Shown: in pieces, positions 1 to 7,314 of the stretch
How the letters are laid out: each line of letters starts with the position of its first letter
Position numbering within the stretch: the first letter of the stretch is position 1
Assembly (NCBI RefSeq): GCF_014837035.1
Contig: NZ_JACSPS010000002.1
Location: forward strand, 787,000-850,999
DNA: 64,000 nucleotides
DNA from: Kaistella pullorum
GTDB taxonomy: Bacteria > Bacteroidota > Bacteroidia > Flavobacteriales > Weeksellaceae
Direction: 5' to 3'
The notes under the pieces: generated by a model
Told to the model about the DNA's origin: nothing
Database searches by the model: none
The model's input: the letters and a program-made list of their open reading frames with translations, nothing else
Translations under genes and position numbers: made by a program

Positions 1-239
1 GCCGAAACTCCACGGTTTGACTGGCGGACGATTTTTATGTCCAAAGACGGATTATTTAAACGGAAACTTTCCACAATCGCAATGCTGCGGTCCGTAGACC
101 CATCGTCGATGATGATAATTTCAAAACTTCCCTTCCAAGTCTGTTTCCGCACAGAGTCCAAAGTAGTTCCGATGCTGTTTTCAGCATTGTAAACCGGAAT
201 TATTACCGAAATCAGATCAGTCACTTCGTGCGTTTTCAA
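1..239 (-). CDS. Glycosyltransferase family 2, N-terminal part only
   Basis: The reading frame runs off the left edge of the window, so only about 80 N-terminal residues are visible. They read SVIIPVYNAENSIG, then EIIIIDDGSTDRS, the beta-strand and Asp-Asp-Gly-Ser signature of GT-A fold family 2 transferases, which move a sugar from a nucleotide donor onto a glycan, lipid or protein. There is no ATG before the conserved start; a TTG just before KTHEV is the likeliest start, with a GTG five codons later as the alternative. It follows recR on the same strand after 18 bases and is probably co-transcribed with it. The acceptor cannot be inferred. Confidence 0.85.
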   Translation of the reverse strand, partial: MKTHEVTDLISVIIPVYNAENSIGTTLDSVRKQTWKGSFEIIIIDDGSTDRSIAIVESFRLNNPSLDIKIVRQSNRGVS

Positions 240-257
240 ATTTAAATTTAGAAAGAA

Positions 258-869
258 TTATGCATTTTCCTCATAAGGCAAACGGTTCTGGATCGAACGT
301 CCGAGCGAAATTTCGTCAGCATACTCCAGCTCATCGCCTACTGAGATTCCGCGCGCAATGGTTGAAAACTTCACATTCAGGTTCTTAAATTTGCGGAAAA
401 TATAATAAGAGGTGGTATCACCTTCCATCGTGGCGCTGAGCGCAAAGATAAGTTCTTTCGTACTGCCAGATTCGAGCTTGCGGCCGAGAGCCGAAATATT
501 CAGCTGGTTGGGTCCCACACCTTCCATCGGGGAGATTTTGCCCCCCAACACCAGGTACTTTCCGCGGTATTTTCCGGTATTCTCTATCGCAAGCACATCG
601 CGTACATCTTCCACCACGCACAGCGTATCTTCGCTGCGTTTCGGATCAGAACAAATCTCGCAGATTTCAGTATCCGAAAAGTTATAGCAATCCCGGCAAT
701 ACTTAATGTCTGTCACAAGTTTTTTCAAAGAATCACCCAAGGCAATAGCTTGAGATTGCGGCTGCCGCAGAAGATGAAGCGCAAGCCTCAAAGCCGATTT
801 TTTGCCAATTCCCGGCAACCCGGAAATCTCTTCTACTGCTTTCGCTAAAACCTTACTCGGATAGTCCAT
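258..869 (-). CDS. recR: Recombination mediator protein RecR
   Basis: RecR works with RecF and RecO to load RecA onto SSB-covered single-stranded DNA at gaps. The 203-residue protein has the usual length. It shows the N-terminal helix-hairpin-helix ([15 protein letters not shown], about 16-30), the four-cysteine zinc finger (Cys58, 61, 70, 73, spacing CxxC...CxxC) and a Toprim domain beginning [10 protein letters not shown] with the GKYLVLGG segment. A partner gene, recF, lies at the other end of this window. A TTG-N20-TATTTTTG promoter ends four bases before the ATG, so the mRNA probably begins at or next to the start codon. Confidence 0.97.
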   Translation of the reverse strand: MDYPSKVLAKAVEEISGLPGIGKKSALRLALHLLRQPQSQAIALGDSLKKLVTDIKYCRDCYNFSDTEICEICSDPKRSEDTLCVVEDVRDVLAIENTGKYRGKYLVLGGKISPMEGVGPNQLNISALGRKLESGSTKELIFALSATMEGDTTSYYIFRKFKNLNVKFSTIARGISVGDELEYADEISLGRSIQNRLPYEENA

Positions 870-873
870 TCCA

Positions 874-904
874 CAAAAATAAAATTTAATCCCTCACAGC
901 ACAA
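874..904 (-). promoter_or_regulatory. Bacteroidota-type promoter of recR
   Basis: On the minus strand TTG is followed by 20 bases and TATTTTTG, an excellent match to the Bacteroidota consensus TTG-N19ish-TAnnTTTG. The expected transcription start is about five bases further on, which falls on the recR ATG. Confidence 0.65.
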
Positions 905-920
905 ATTTCCCCTCTTTTAT

Positions 921-928
921 TATCTTTG
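921..928 (+). promoter_or_regulatory. Putative -7 box for the LURP-one-like gene
   Basis: TATCTTTG matches TAnnTTTG. It lies 15 bases before the ATG of the next gene. No TTG is seen at the -33 position, so the call is weaker than that of recR, with which it forms a divergent promoter region. Confidence 0.4.
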
Positions 929-943
929 AGGTTAATACTTTCT

Positions 944-1549
944 ATGGTACTTAAAAATCTCAACTATCCGCTGGATTTCAAGTTCAAAATCACCACCCTT
1001 TCCAGCGACTTCAACATTACCGACAACAACGGCAATTACGTGGCGTATGTGCGGCAGAAAATGTTCAAACTAAAAGAAGACGTGATCGTTTTCAGTGACG
1101 AACGGCGTGCGGAGGAGATGTTTCGCATCCAGGCAAATCAATGGATTGATTTTAATGCCTCCTACGCCATCACAGAACCTGGTTCAGGCAAGAAATTCGG
1201 GCGTATGGCACGGCGCGGAATGCGCTCCCTCTGGAAGTCTCAATATGACATCTACGATGAAAACGATCAGACCAAATATCAGATCAATGAGGATAATGCG
1301 TGGATAAAAGTCATCGATGGCATCATCGGTGAGATTCCTGTCGTGGGCATGTTTTCAGGTTATTTCCTTAATCCGTCTTACACCGTAAAAGACAGCTCAG
1401 GTAAAGAATATTTCAGGCTCAAAAAGATGCCGTCACTGTTCGGGCGCCGCTTTCAGCTTGATCGGTTGATCGATATTGATGGTGAAGATGAATCGCTGGT
1501 AATCCTCAGCTTATTGATGATGGTACTTTTAGAAAGAAGCCGGGGCTAA
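944..1549 (+). CDS. LURP-one-related / scramblase-like protein
   Basis: The 201-residue protein looks like the Tubby-C-terminal-like fold shared by LURP-one and phospholipid scramblase families: a chain of short beta-strand repeats of the form (I)TDNNGNYVAYVRQKMFKLKED, YDIYDENDQTKYQI, YTVKDSSGKEYFRLKK. The middle holds a hydrophobic helix-like piece (VIDGIIGEIPVVGMFSGYFL, about 124-143), matching the buried helix of that fold. No signal peptide is present. Function is unknown in bacteria. A TTG-initiated extension of six residues exists but would overlap the likely promoter box, so the ATG was chosen. Family assignment is by sequence pattern only. Confidence 0.7.
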   Translation: MVLKNLNYPLDFKFKITTLSSDFNITDNNGNYVAYVRQKMFKLKEDVIVFSDERRAEEMFRIQANQWIDFNASYAITEPGSGKKFGRMARRGMRSLWKSQYDIYDENDQTKYQINEDNAWIKVIDGIIGEIPVVGMFSGYFLNPSYTVKDSSGKEYFRLKKMPSLFGRRFQLDRLIDIDGEDESLVILSLLMMVLLERSRG

Positions 1550-1572
1550 ACTTTAAAAATTTAATTTCAAAA

Positions 1573-2079
1573 ATGAAGAATACCGTAAAAACAATTTTTT
1601 TTGGTTTGATTTTATTGCTAACTGCGCAATCCTGTTCGAAAGAACCTGCCGTGACAGAAAACACGACCACAGATAGTATCGCTGTCACAGCGCCCGTTCC
1701 TGCGGATTCCGTTGCAGCTATAAGCACCCTGAAACTCGATAAATTCGGGATGCCGCCGCAGGTGGAAGGCTGTTCGTGCTATTTCAGCGATACGAAAGAG
1801 AATTTTGAAAACGAGCGGTATATCTATGTGGATGATTACGGAAACAGTGCGTACGTTCAGATTGCCGGTAAAATGATAAAAATTCCGATGGAAGAAGGCG
1901 ATTTTGATCCTTCAAATTTCACTAAAACGATTGAAAACGGTGATTTTAAAGTAAAAATGACCGGAAAGAAACTGAGCGAGCAGGAAGAAGTGATGATGTT
2001 TAGCGGCCAAATGACCGTTGAAAATAAGAAAACAGGCGAGAAAACCTTGAGCCCAATCTACGGAGAATGTGGCTGCTAA
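1573..2079 (+). CDS. Lipoprotein of unknown function
   Basis: The 168-residue product starts with a lipoprotein signal (MKNTVKTIFFGLILLLTAQS followed by Cys21), so it should be lipidated and sit in the outer or inner membrane facing the periplasm. A Thr/Ala/Pro-rich linker follows, then a compact domain that opens with VEGCSCYFSDTKENFENE and closes with YGECGC. The paired cysteines at both ends of the domain (GCSC and CGC) could form disulfides or bind metal. I do not recognise the domain. It begins 23 bases after the preceding gene and may share its transcript. Confidence 0.8.
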   Translation: MKNTVKTIFFGLILLLTAQSCSKEPAVTENTTTDSIAVTAPVPADSVAAISTLKLDKFGMPPQVEGCSCYFSDTKENFENERYIYVDDYGNSAYVQIAGKMIKIPMEEGDFDPSNFTKTIENGDFKVKMTGKKLSEQEEVMMFSGQMTVENKKTGEKTLSPIYGECGC

Positions 2080-2094
2080 TAACTTATTTTGAGT

Positions 2095-2122
2095 TTGAAG
2101 CCTTTTAATAATTGTAAATTTG
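2095..2122 (+). promoter_or_regulatory. Promoter of pepD
   Basis: TTG, 17 bases, TAAATTTG. A second TTG six bases earlier would give a 23-base spacer. The expected start leaves a short leader of about 13 bases before the pepD ATG. Confidence 0.5.
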
Positions 2123-2140
2123 ATTTAAATAAAAACCAAT

Positions 2141-3583
2141 ATGGATATCTCTCAAATAGAACCTAAAATCGTCTGGAAAAACTTTGCAGCATTGAATGCG
2201 GTTCCGAGACCTTCAAAAAAAGAAGAAAAAGTAATAGAATTTATAAAGAATTTTGGTGAAAACCTGGGACTAGAAACCATGGTTGACGATGTAGGAAATG
2301 TGATCATCAAAAAACCTGCAACTGCGGGTATGGAAAATCGGAAAACAGTGATCCTGCAATCTCACCTCGACATGGTTCACCAAAAAAATTCGGATATACA
2401 ATTCGATTTTGAGAGCCAGGGAATCGAAATGGAAGTGGATGGTGACTGGCTGAAAGCAAAAGGAACCACGCTGGGTGCAGACAATGGCCTGGGTGTGGCG
2501 GCCATCATGAGTATTCTCGAAAGTAATGACATTGCACACCCTGACCTGGAAGCATTGTTCACGATCGACGAAGAAACCGGCATGACAGGCGCCATGGGTC
2601 TGAAACCCGGTCAGCTCCAGGGCGAAATTTTACTCAATCTGGATACCGAAGAAGATGACGAAATCGATATAGGCTGCGCCGGTGGTGTGGATGTAACGGC
2701 ATCGCAAACCTATGACCTCACCGAATCTAAAGGACAGATTGTAAGAATTGAGATTAAAGGCCTGCAGGGCGGACATTCCGGCATGGACATCCATAAGGGT
2801 TTCGGAAATGCAAATGTGATTTTGGGCCGTTTGCTTTACACAGGAGTTGAAATTCAGAATATCCAACTGATCGAAATAGACGGCGGCGGTCTGCGCAACG
2901 CGATTCCACGTGAAGCAGTAGCAATTCTCTCTGTCCGGAATTCAGCGGAGTTCATCGAAGGCGCCACTACGCTGAAAAATGCAATTCTGGAAGAATTCGC
3001 GGCCGTCGAAAAAGACCTTCACGTTAATATCGAAACTTATTCAAGTACTGACAAAGCAATCAGTGAAAATGATTCGCGAATGATCATTTTAGCGCTGAAA
3101 GCTGCACATAACGGTGTTTTCCGGATGAGTCCGGACGTCGCGGATTTGGTGGAATCATCGAACAATATCGCACGTGTTGAGCTTAAGGATGGTAATTTAA
3201 GAATACTGAACCTTTCCCGCTCATCTGTAGAATCCACGAAGTTTGCAGTAGCGGAACAGCTTAAATCTGTCTTCGAACTGGCAGGTATGGAAGTGGAATT
3301 TAGCGGCTCTTATCCGGGTTGGAAACCAAGACCGGGTTCGGACATCGTAAAACTGATGGAAAAACTTTACGAACGGGATTTCGGTGCAAAACCGCACGTC
3401 GTAGCTTGCCATGCAGGACTTGAGTGTGGCATCATCGGCGCCAACTATCCCGAAATGGAAATGGTGAGTTTCGGCCCGACAATCCGTGGTGCGCACTCGC
3501 CCGATGAAAGAGCGAACATACCTTCAGCACAGAAATTCTGGGCATTCCTGAAAGAAATTTTAAAGGAGATCCCAAAAAAATAA
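2141..3583 (+). CDS. pepD: Aminoacyl-histidine dipeptidase (M20 family)
   Basis: This is a di-zinc cytosolic dipeptidase of the PepD / beta-Ala-His dipeptidase group, which cleaves Xaa-His and many other dipeptides. Its 480 residues fit the family. The metal and catalytic motifs are all present: SHLDMVHQK (His and catalytic Asp), LGADNGLG (bridging Asp), TIDEETGMTGA (general base Glu and ligand Glu), GHSGMDIHKG in the dimerisation lid, and GAHSPDE near the C-terminus with the last His ligand. There is no signal peptide. A VOC gene follows after 33 bases and may be co-transcribed. Confidence 0.95.
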   Translation: MDISQIEPKIVWKNFAALNAVPRPSKKEEKVIEFIKNFGENLGLETMVDDVGNVIIKKPATAGMENRKTVILQSHLDMVHQKNSDIQFDFESQGIEMEVDGDWLKAKGTTLGADNGLGVAAIMSILESNDIAHPDLEALFTIDEETGMTGAMGLKPGQLQGEILLNLDTEEDDEIDIGCAGGVDVTASQTYDLTESKGQIVRIEIKGLQGGHSGMDIHKGFGNANVILGRLLYTGVEIQNIQLIEIDGGGLRNAIPREAVAILSVRNSAEFIEGATTLKNAILEEFAAVEKDLHVNIETYSSTDKAISENDSRMIILALKAAHNGVFRMSPDVADLVESSNNIARVELKDGNLRILNLSRSSVESTKFAVAEQLKSVFELAGMEVEFSGSYPGWKPRPGSDIVKLMEKLYERDFGAKPHVVACHAGLECGIIGANYPEMEMVSFGPTIRGAHSPDERANIPSAQKFWAFLKEILKEIPKK

Positions 3584-3616
3584 TAAGTTTCTAAAGTCAT
3601 TTTAAAAACACAAATC

Positions 3617-4117
3617 ATGTCAAACGGATATACACTTCCCGCGCAAACGCGCATTGGCCACATCCATCTGAAAGTGGCAGATCTACAACGTGCACTTGCA
3701 TTTTACCGTGATCTGCTCGGGTTTGAAGTGACCACGTATTATGGTGACCAGGCAGTGTTTCTGTCCGCCGGCGGATATCACCATCATATTGGTCTGAACA
3801 CGTGGCAAAGCAAAAATGAACCACCTGCCCCGCCGCATAGCGTAGGTTTGTACCACACCGCAATCCTGTACCCTACAAGAAAGGATCTGGCGGCTATTTT
3901 CATGCGTCTGCGTGCGGCCGAATATCCGCTTACCGGCGCCAGCGACCACGGTGTTTCGGAGGCACTGTATCTGAATGATCCCGATGGAAACGGCGTGGAA
4001 CTGTATTGGGACCGCCCGAAAGATTTGTGGGAATATGAATCCGACGGTAGTATCATCATGTATACGCGGCCACTTGATTTACGGTCGCTCATCGGCGAAC
4101 TGGACGCTGAAGATTAG
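3617..4117 (+). CDS. VOC family protein (glyoxalase / extradiol dioxygenase fold)
   Basis: A 166-residue single-domain vicinal-oxygen-chelate protein. The first beta-alpha-beta module reads IGHIHLKVADLQRALAFYRDLLGFEV, with a His on the first strand; the second ends in DPDGNGVELYWDRP, with the Glu that usually binds the metal. It resembles the catechol 2,3-dioxygenase-like and CatE-like subgroup more than glyoxalase I. Substrate unknown. It is followed by a hairpin terminator, so pepD and this gene probably form one unit. Confidence 0.85.
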   Translation: MSNGYTLPAQTRIGHIHLKVADLQRALAFYRDLLGFEVTTYYGDQAVFLSAGGYHHHIGLNTWQSKNEPPAPPHSVGLYHTAILYPTRKDLAAIFMRLRAAEYPLTGASDHGVSEALYLNDPDGNGVELYWDRPKDLWEYESDGSIIMYTRPLDLRSLIGELDAED

Positions 4118-4136
4118 GGCTGTTTGAATTATTTAT

Positions 4137-4166
4137 AAAAGCTGTTTCTCAAAAGGGAACAGCTTT
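4137..4166 (+). terminator. Intrinsic terminator after the VOC gene
   Basis: AAAAGCTGTTTC pairs with GGAACAGCTTTT around a short A-rich loop, followed by more T. One T-G wobble in the stem. Confidence 0.7.
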
Positions 4167-4255
4167 TTATTGAGCTTTTTTCAAATTAAAATTTTAATTA
4201 ATTTTAAATAAATATTTGAAAATAAGTCAAGTACATTTAAATAAAAAATAATGCA

Positions 4256-4792
4256 ATGACTCACGATGAATTTCTTAAAGTACTGGAAAACCGCTTCAAC
4301 ACGCATCCTGAACGGCGTAATGAACTCGATTGGAAAGCAATTGAGGAGAAATTAAGGTCAAATCCGGAGAAAATTGAAATTTTATTAAAGATGGAGTCCT
4401 CAGGTGGTGAACCCGACGTCGTAAAAATCGATGAAAATTCTGGTGAGTTCATCTTCATTGACTGTTCTACCGAAAGTCCCGGCGGACGCCGAAGTTTGTG
4501 TTATGACAGAGCTGCGCTTGAAAGAAGAAAGGAGAATAAACCAAAAAATAACGTTTTGGATGCCGCGGCTGAAATCGGAATAGAATTGCTGGATGAAACA
4601 GATTACCGCTTCCTGCAAACCCTTGGACGCTTCGATAATAAGACATCGAGCTGGCTAAAAACGCCCGAAGACATCCGCAATCTTGGTGGCGCCATTTTCG
4701 GCGATTTCCGGTATGGAAACGTATTTATCTATCACAACGGTGCCGATTCTTACTACGCCGCACGAGGCTTTCGCGGAAAATTGCGGGTTTAA
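4256..4792 (+). CDS. DUF4256 family protein
   Basis: The 178-residue soluble protein matches the DUF4256 family: an N-terminal helix ending in DWKAIEEKL, the central segment FIFIDCSTESPGGRRSLCYDRAALE, and a C-terminal part with LGRFDNKTSSWLKTPEDIR and GGAIFGDFRYGNVFIYHNGADSYYAARGFRG. The family has no known function; the strong conservation of the Cys/Ser/Arg core suggests an enzyme, which is inference. It starts in an AT-rich leader with no Shine-Dalgarno sequence and is convergent with the ferredoxin gene. Confidence 0.85.
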   Translation: MTHDEFLKVLENRFNTHPERRNELDWKAIEEKLRSNPEKIEILLKMESSGGEPDVVKIDENSGEFIFIDCSTESPGGRRSLCYDRAALERRKENKPKNNVLDAAAEIGIELLDETDYRFLQTLGRFDNKTSSWLKTPEDIRNLGGAIFGDFRYGNVFIYHNGADSYYAARGFRGKLRV

Positions 4793-4806
4793 TTTCTAAA
4801 CTCTAT

Positions 4807-4885
4807 TGACCGAACTCAAACAGTCAAAGACTCACATTCAATAAATCCAAACTCTCAAACTCTCCCGCTCTCCAACACTCAAACC
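4807..4885. repeat. Low-complexity CTCAAACTCTC-type tract
   Basis: Between the convergent DUF4256 and ferredoxin genes lies a purine/pyrimidine-skewed stretch built from variants of CAAACTCTC and CTCAAAC. It has no open frame and no good hairpin. It looks like decayed simple-sequence DNA. Confidence 0.5.
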
Positions 4886-5218
4886 CTACGGATATGGCGC
4901 GATCTGAACCTCCAATCCGTCAATCTGCTCCGTGATATGGATTTGGCAACTCAGGCGTGAATTAGGTTCTACATGGAAAGCTTCACTCAGCATTGCGTCT
5001 TCTTCAGCATCCATTTCCACCAGTTTTTCTGCGCCGTCGATCACGTAAACCTGACAGGACGCGCACATGGCCATTCCGCCGCAAACGCCGATAGTGCCTT
5101 CATCCGCCAGTTCATAAGAGCGGATAACTTCCATCAGATTCATCGACATGTCTGTGGGTGCAGCTATGTCGTGCGTTTCACCGTGTCGGTCTGTAATTTT
5201 TATATTAATATCCTGCAT
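4886..5218 (-). CDS. 2Fe-2S ferredoxin, adrenodoxin type
   Basis: A 110-residue soluble electron carrier. Four cysteines in the vertebrate/ISC-type spacing (Cys46, 52, 55, 91: CGGMAMCASC then SRLSC) ligate one 2Fe-2S cluster. The acidic segment VEMDAEEDAMLSEAF is the usual partner-docking helix. The gene lies 62 bases downstream of the ferredoxin-NADP reductase gene on the same strand, so the two very likely form a reductase-ferredoxin pair supplying electrons to Fe-S assembly or a monooxygenase; the acceptor is not visible here. Confidence 0.93.
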   Translation of the reverse strand: MQDINIKITDRHGETHDIAAPTDMSMNLMEVIRSYELADEGTIGVCGGMAMCASCQVYVIDGAEKLVEMDAEEDAMLSEAFHVEPNSRLSCQIHITEQIDGLEVQIAPYP

Positions 5219-5280
5219 CGAAAAATTTTAATTTTTTGATTTTGAATTATTGATTGAGTTCAGTCACTGATTCCTTGGCT

Positions 5281-6333
5281 CTACTCAATCTTCTTCACCA
5301 CGGCTTTTTCCGCTTCTTTCCGGCTACCGTCGAAACCGTCCACTCCGCTTACAGTGGTATATTTAAGTACATATTTTTTACCCGGATTCAGCATATTGTA
5401 AACGCTTTGGCACATCAGCGTCGCCTCGTGGAAGCCGCAAAGGATCAGTTTGAGTTTTCCGGGATAGGTATTGATGTCTCCAATCGCGTACACACCCGGA
5501 ATGTTCGTTTGGTAATCGAGCGCGTTGTTTACAACAATTGCATTCTTTTCTATTTCAAGGCCCCAGTTGGCTAGGTCACCAAGTTTCGGTGTAAGACCGA
5601 ACAGTGGAATAAAATAATCGGTTTCATGATCGAAATATTCGCCCTCTTTTTCAATCGTAATCGCAGAAACTTTACCGTCACCTTTGATTCCAACCACTTC
5701 TGCGGGCGTTATCAGGTTTATTTTACCTTCATTTTTTAACGCCTGCACTTTTTCTACAGAATCAAGCGCGCCACGGAATTCGTTGCGGCGGTGAATTAAA
5801 GTCACTTCATCAGCCACGTTAGCCAGAAAAATGCTCCAGTCAAGTGCAGAGTCACCACCACCTGCTATCACCACTTTTTTACCGCGGAAATGTTCGGGTT
5901 CTTTAATGAAATATTCCACACCCTTTTCCTCGTACTGGTCGATGTTCGAAATCGTGGGTTTTCTTGGTTCGAAAGTACCCAATCCGCCTGCGATAGCCAC
6001 TGCTTTTGCGTGATGAACAGTACCTTTGTTCGTTATTACTTCAAAAGTGCCGTCTTCAAGCTTTGTAAGTGTCTGTGCTGTTTCACCCAAAGTAAAACCA
6101 GGCTGAAACTGCTTGATCTGTTCCATCAGATTATCTACCAAATCCCCTGCGTTGATCGAGGGAAAACCTGGAATATCGAAAATAGGTTTCTTTGGGTAAA
6201 GTTCTGTAAGCTGACCGCCCGGCTGGGGCAGTGCATCAATAATGTGGCATTTCATCTTCAGCAAACCCGCTTCGAAAACTGCAAAAAGACCGGTCGGGCC
6301 GGCACCTATAATCAATATATCAGTAGAAATCAT
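5281..6333 (-). CDS. Ferredoxin-NADP reductase, thioredoxin-reductase-like FAD enzyme
   Basis: A 350-residue flavoprotein of the YumC / thioredoxin-reductase-like FNR family. It opens with the FAD-binding motif IIGAGPTGLFAVFEAG, has the NADPH-binding motif KVVIAGGGDSALDW in the middle and GVYAIGDINTYPGKLKLI at the end for the FAD pyrophosphate. The CxxC redox pair of true thioredoxin reductases is absent, which fits a ferredoxin or flavodoxin partner. The next gene downstream encodes a 2Fe-2S ferredoxin, its probable substrate. Confidence 0.9.
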   Translation of the reverse strand: MISTDILIIGAGPTGLFAVFEAGLLKMKCHIIDALPQPGGQLTELYPKKPIFDIPGFPSINAGDLVDNLMEQIKQFQPGFTLGETAQTLTKLEDGTFEVITNKGTVHHAKAVAIAGGLGTFEPRKPTISNIDQYEEKGVEYFIKEPEHFRGKKVVIAGGGDSALDWSIFLANVADEVTLIHRRNEFRGALDSVEKVQALKNEGKINLITPAEVVGIKGDGKVSAITIEKEGEYFDHETDYFIPLFGLTPKLGDLANWGLEIEKNAIVVNNALDYQTNIPGVYAIGDINTYPGKLKLILCGFHEATLMCQSVYNMLNPGKKYVLKYTTVSGVDGFDGSRKEAEKAVVKKIE

Positions 6334-6431
6334 ATTTAAAATTTAGTTCGGCAAATTTAAGAAAAATAATAGAAAAGAGCCGGGCGACAAATATGGACAT
6401 GTGCGTCAAAACGGCGTACCAGCCGATGTTT

Positions 6432-6439
6432 TATATTTG
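6432..6439 (+). promoter_or_regulatory. Putative -7 box of the DUF3108 gene
   Basis: TATATTTG matches TAnnTTTG and would start transcription about 16-22 bases before the two possible ATG codons. This argues against the upstream GTG start of the same frame, which precedes the box. No clear -33 TTG. Confidence 0.45.
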
Positions 6440-6466
6440 TGGCAAATTATTTGCAAATCTATGTGC

Positions 6467-7234
6467 ATGAGAAATTTTTTTAGTTTGTGGGGCATCCTTT
6501 TTTTTGCCCTCGGGTTTTCCCAAAAATTAGATAATATTCAGTCCGGTGAGGTTTTAAACTATAGAATACATTACGGTTTACTTAATGCAGGTACAGCAAC
6601 TCTTTCTGCCCAGAAAACCAATTACAAGGGCCAGCCGCATATTTATGTAAAAGGTTACGGACGTACTACAGGGGCTGTGCGAGCGTTCTTTAAGGTAGAA
6701 GACAACTACGAAAGTTACATCAATTACCGAACAGGTTTGCCCAGCTATTACGTGCGGAATGTGCAGGAAGGCGGGTACACACAGCACTTGCAGACGGTTT
6801 TTAATCATGACAGCCAAACGCTGATTCTTACTGATAAGGAGAAAAATTCTTCGAGGAATATGAAATCTGTGAAAGGTGTACAGGACATGCTGTCAGCATT
6901 TTACTACTTAAGAAGCTTGGAACAGTCTGAATTAAAGGTCGGAAGCGTTAAAAAACTTAATGTATGGATTGATGACGAACTTTTCCCGTTTCAGGTGAAA
7001 GTGGTGGGAACCGAAAACATCAGGACGAAATTCGGTACCATCAACTGTCTGAAAATTGTTCCGCAGGTGATGAGTGGCCGGGTCTTTCGGGATAAGGAAG
7101 GCGTCACACTCTGGGTGAGCAACGACCGGAATTATGTACCGATAGCCATCAAAGCCGAACTGGCGGTGGGTTCGCTGAAAGCCAGTCTGGAATCCTACAA
7201 AAACGTAAAATATCCTCTGAAATTTGCGAAATAG
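6467..7234 (+). CDS. DUF3108 exported protein
   Basis: The 255-residue product has an N-terminal signal peptide (MRNFFSLWGILFFALGFSQ) and then a beta-rich DUF3108 domain: EVLNYRIHYGLLNAGTATL, the ...YVKGYGRT segment, and the C-terminal strand pattern VTLWVSNDRNYVPIAIKAEL. Such proteins are thought to be periplasmic or outer-membrane associated; function unknown. A nearly equivalent ATG lies two codons upstream (MCMRN). The longer GTG-initiated frame is unlikely because a -7 promoter box lies inside it. Confidence 0.85.
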   Translation: MRNFFSLWGILFFALGFSQKLDNIQSGEVLNYRIHYGLLNAGTATLSAQKTNYKGQPHIYVKGYGRTTGAVRAFFKVEDNYESYINYRTGLPSYYVRNVQEGGYTQHLQTVFNHDSQTLILTDKEKNSSRNMKSVKGVQDMLSAFYYLRSLEQSELKVGSVKKLNVWIDDELFPFQVKVVGTENIRTKFGTINCLKIVPQVMSGRVFRDKEGVTLWVSNDRNYVPIAIKAELAVGSLKASLESYKNVKYPLKFAK

Positions 7235-7252
7235 AAAATAATCCTTTTTAAT

Positions 7253-7283
7253 AAGCGCCTCATTGTAACAAAATGAGGCGCTT
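7253..7283 (+). terminator. Strong hairpin after the DUF3108 gene
   Basis: A perfect 12-bp stem AAGCGCCTCATT / AATGAGGCGCTT with a 7-base loop. The T run after it is short (CTTTG), so it may act as an mRNA-stabilising hairpin or a weak terminator. Confidence 0.6.
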
Positions 7284-7314
7284 TGCTGTCTTATACACAG
7301 CAAACTAAATTTCC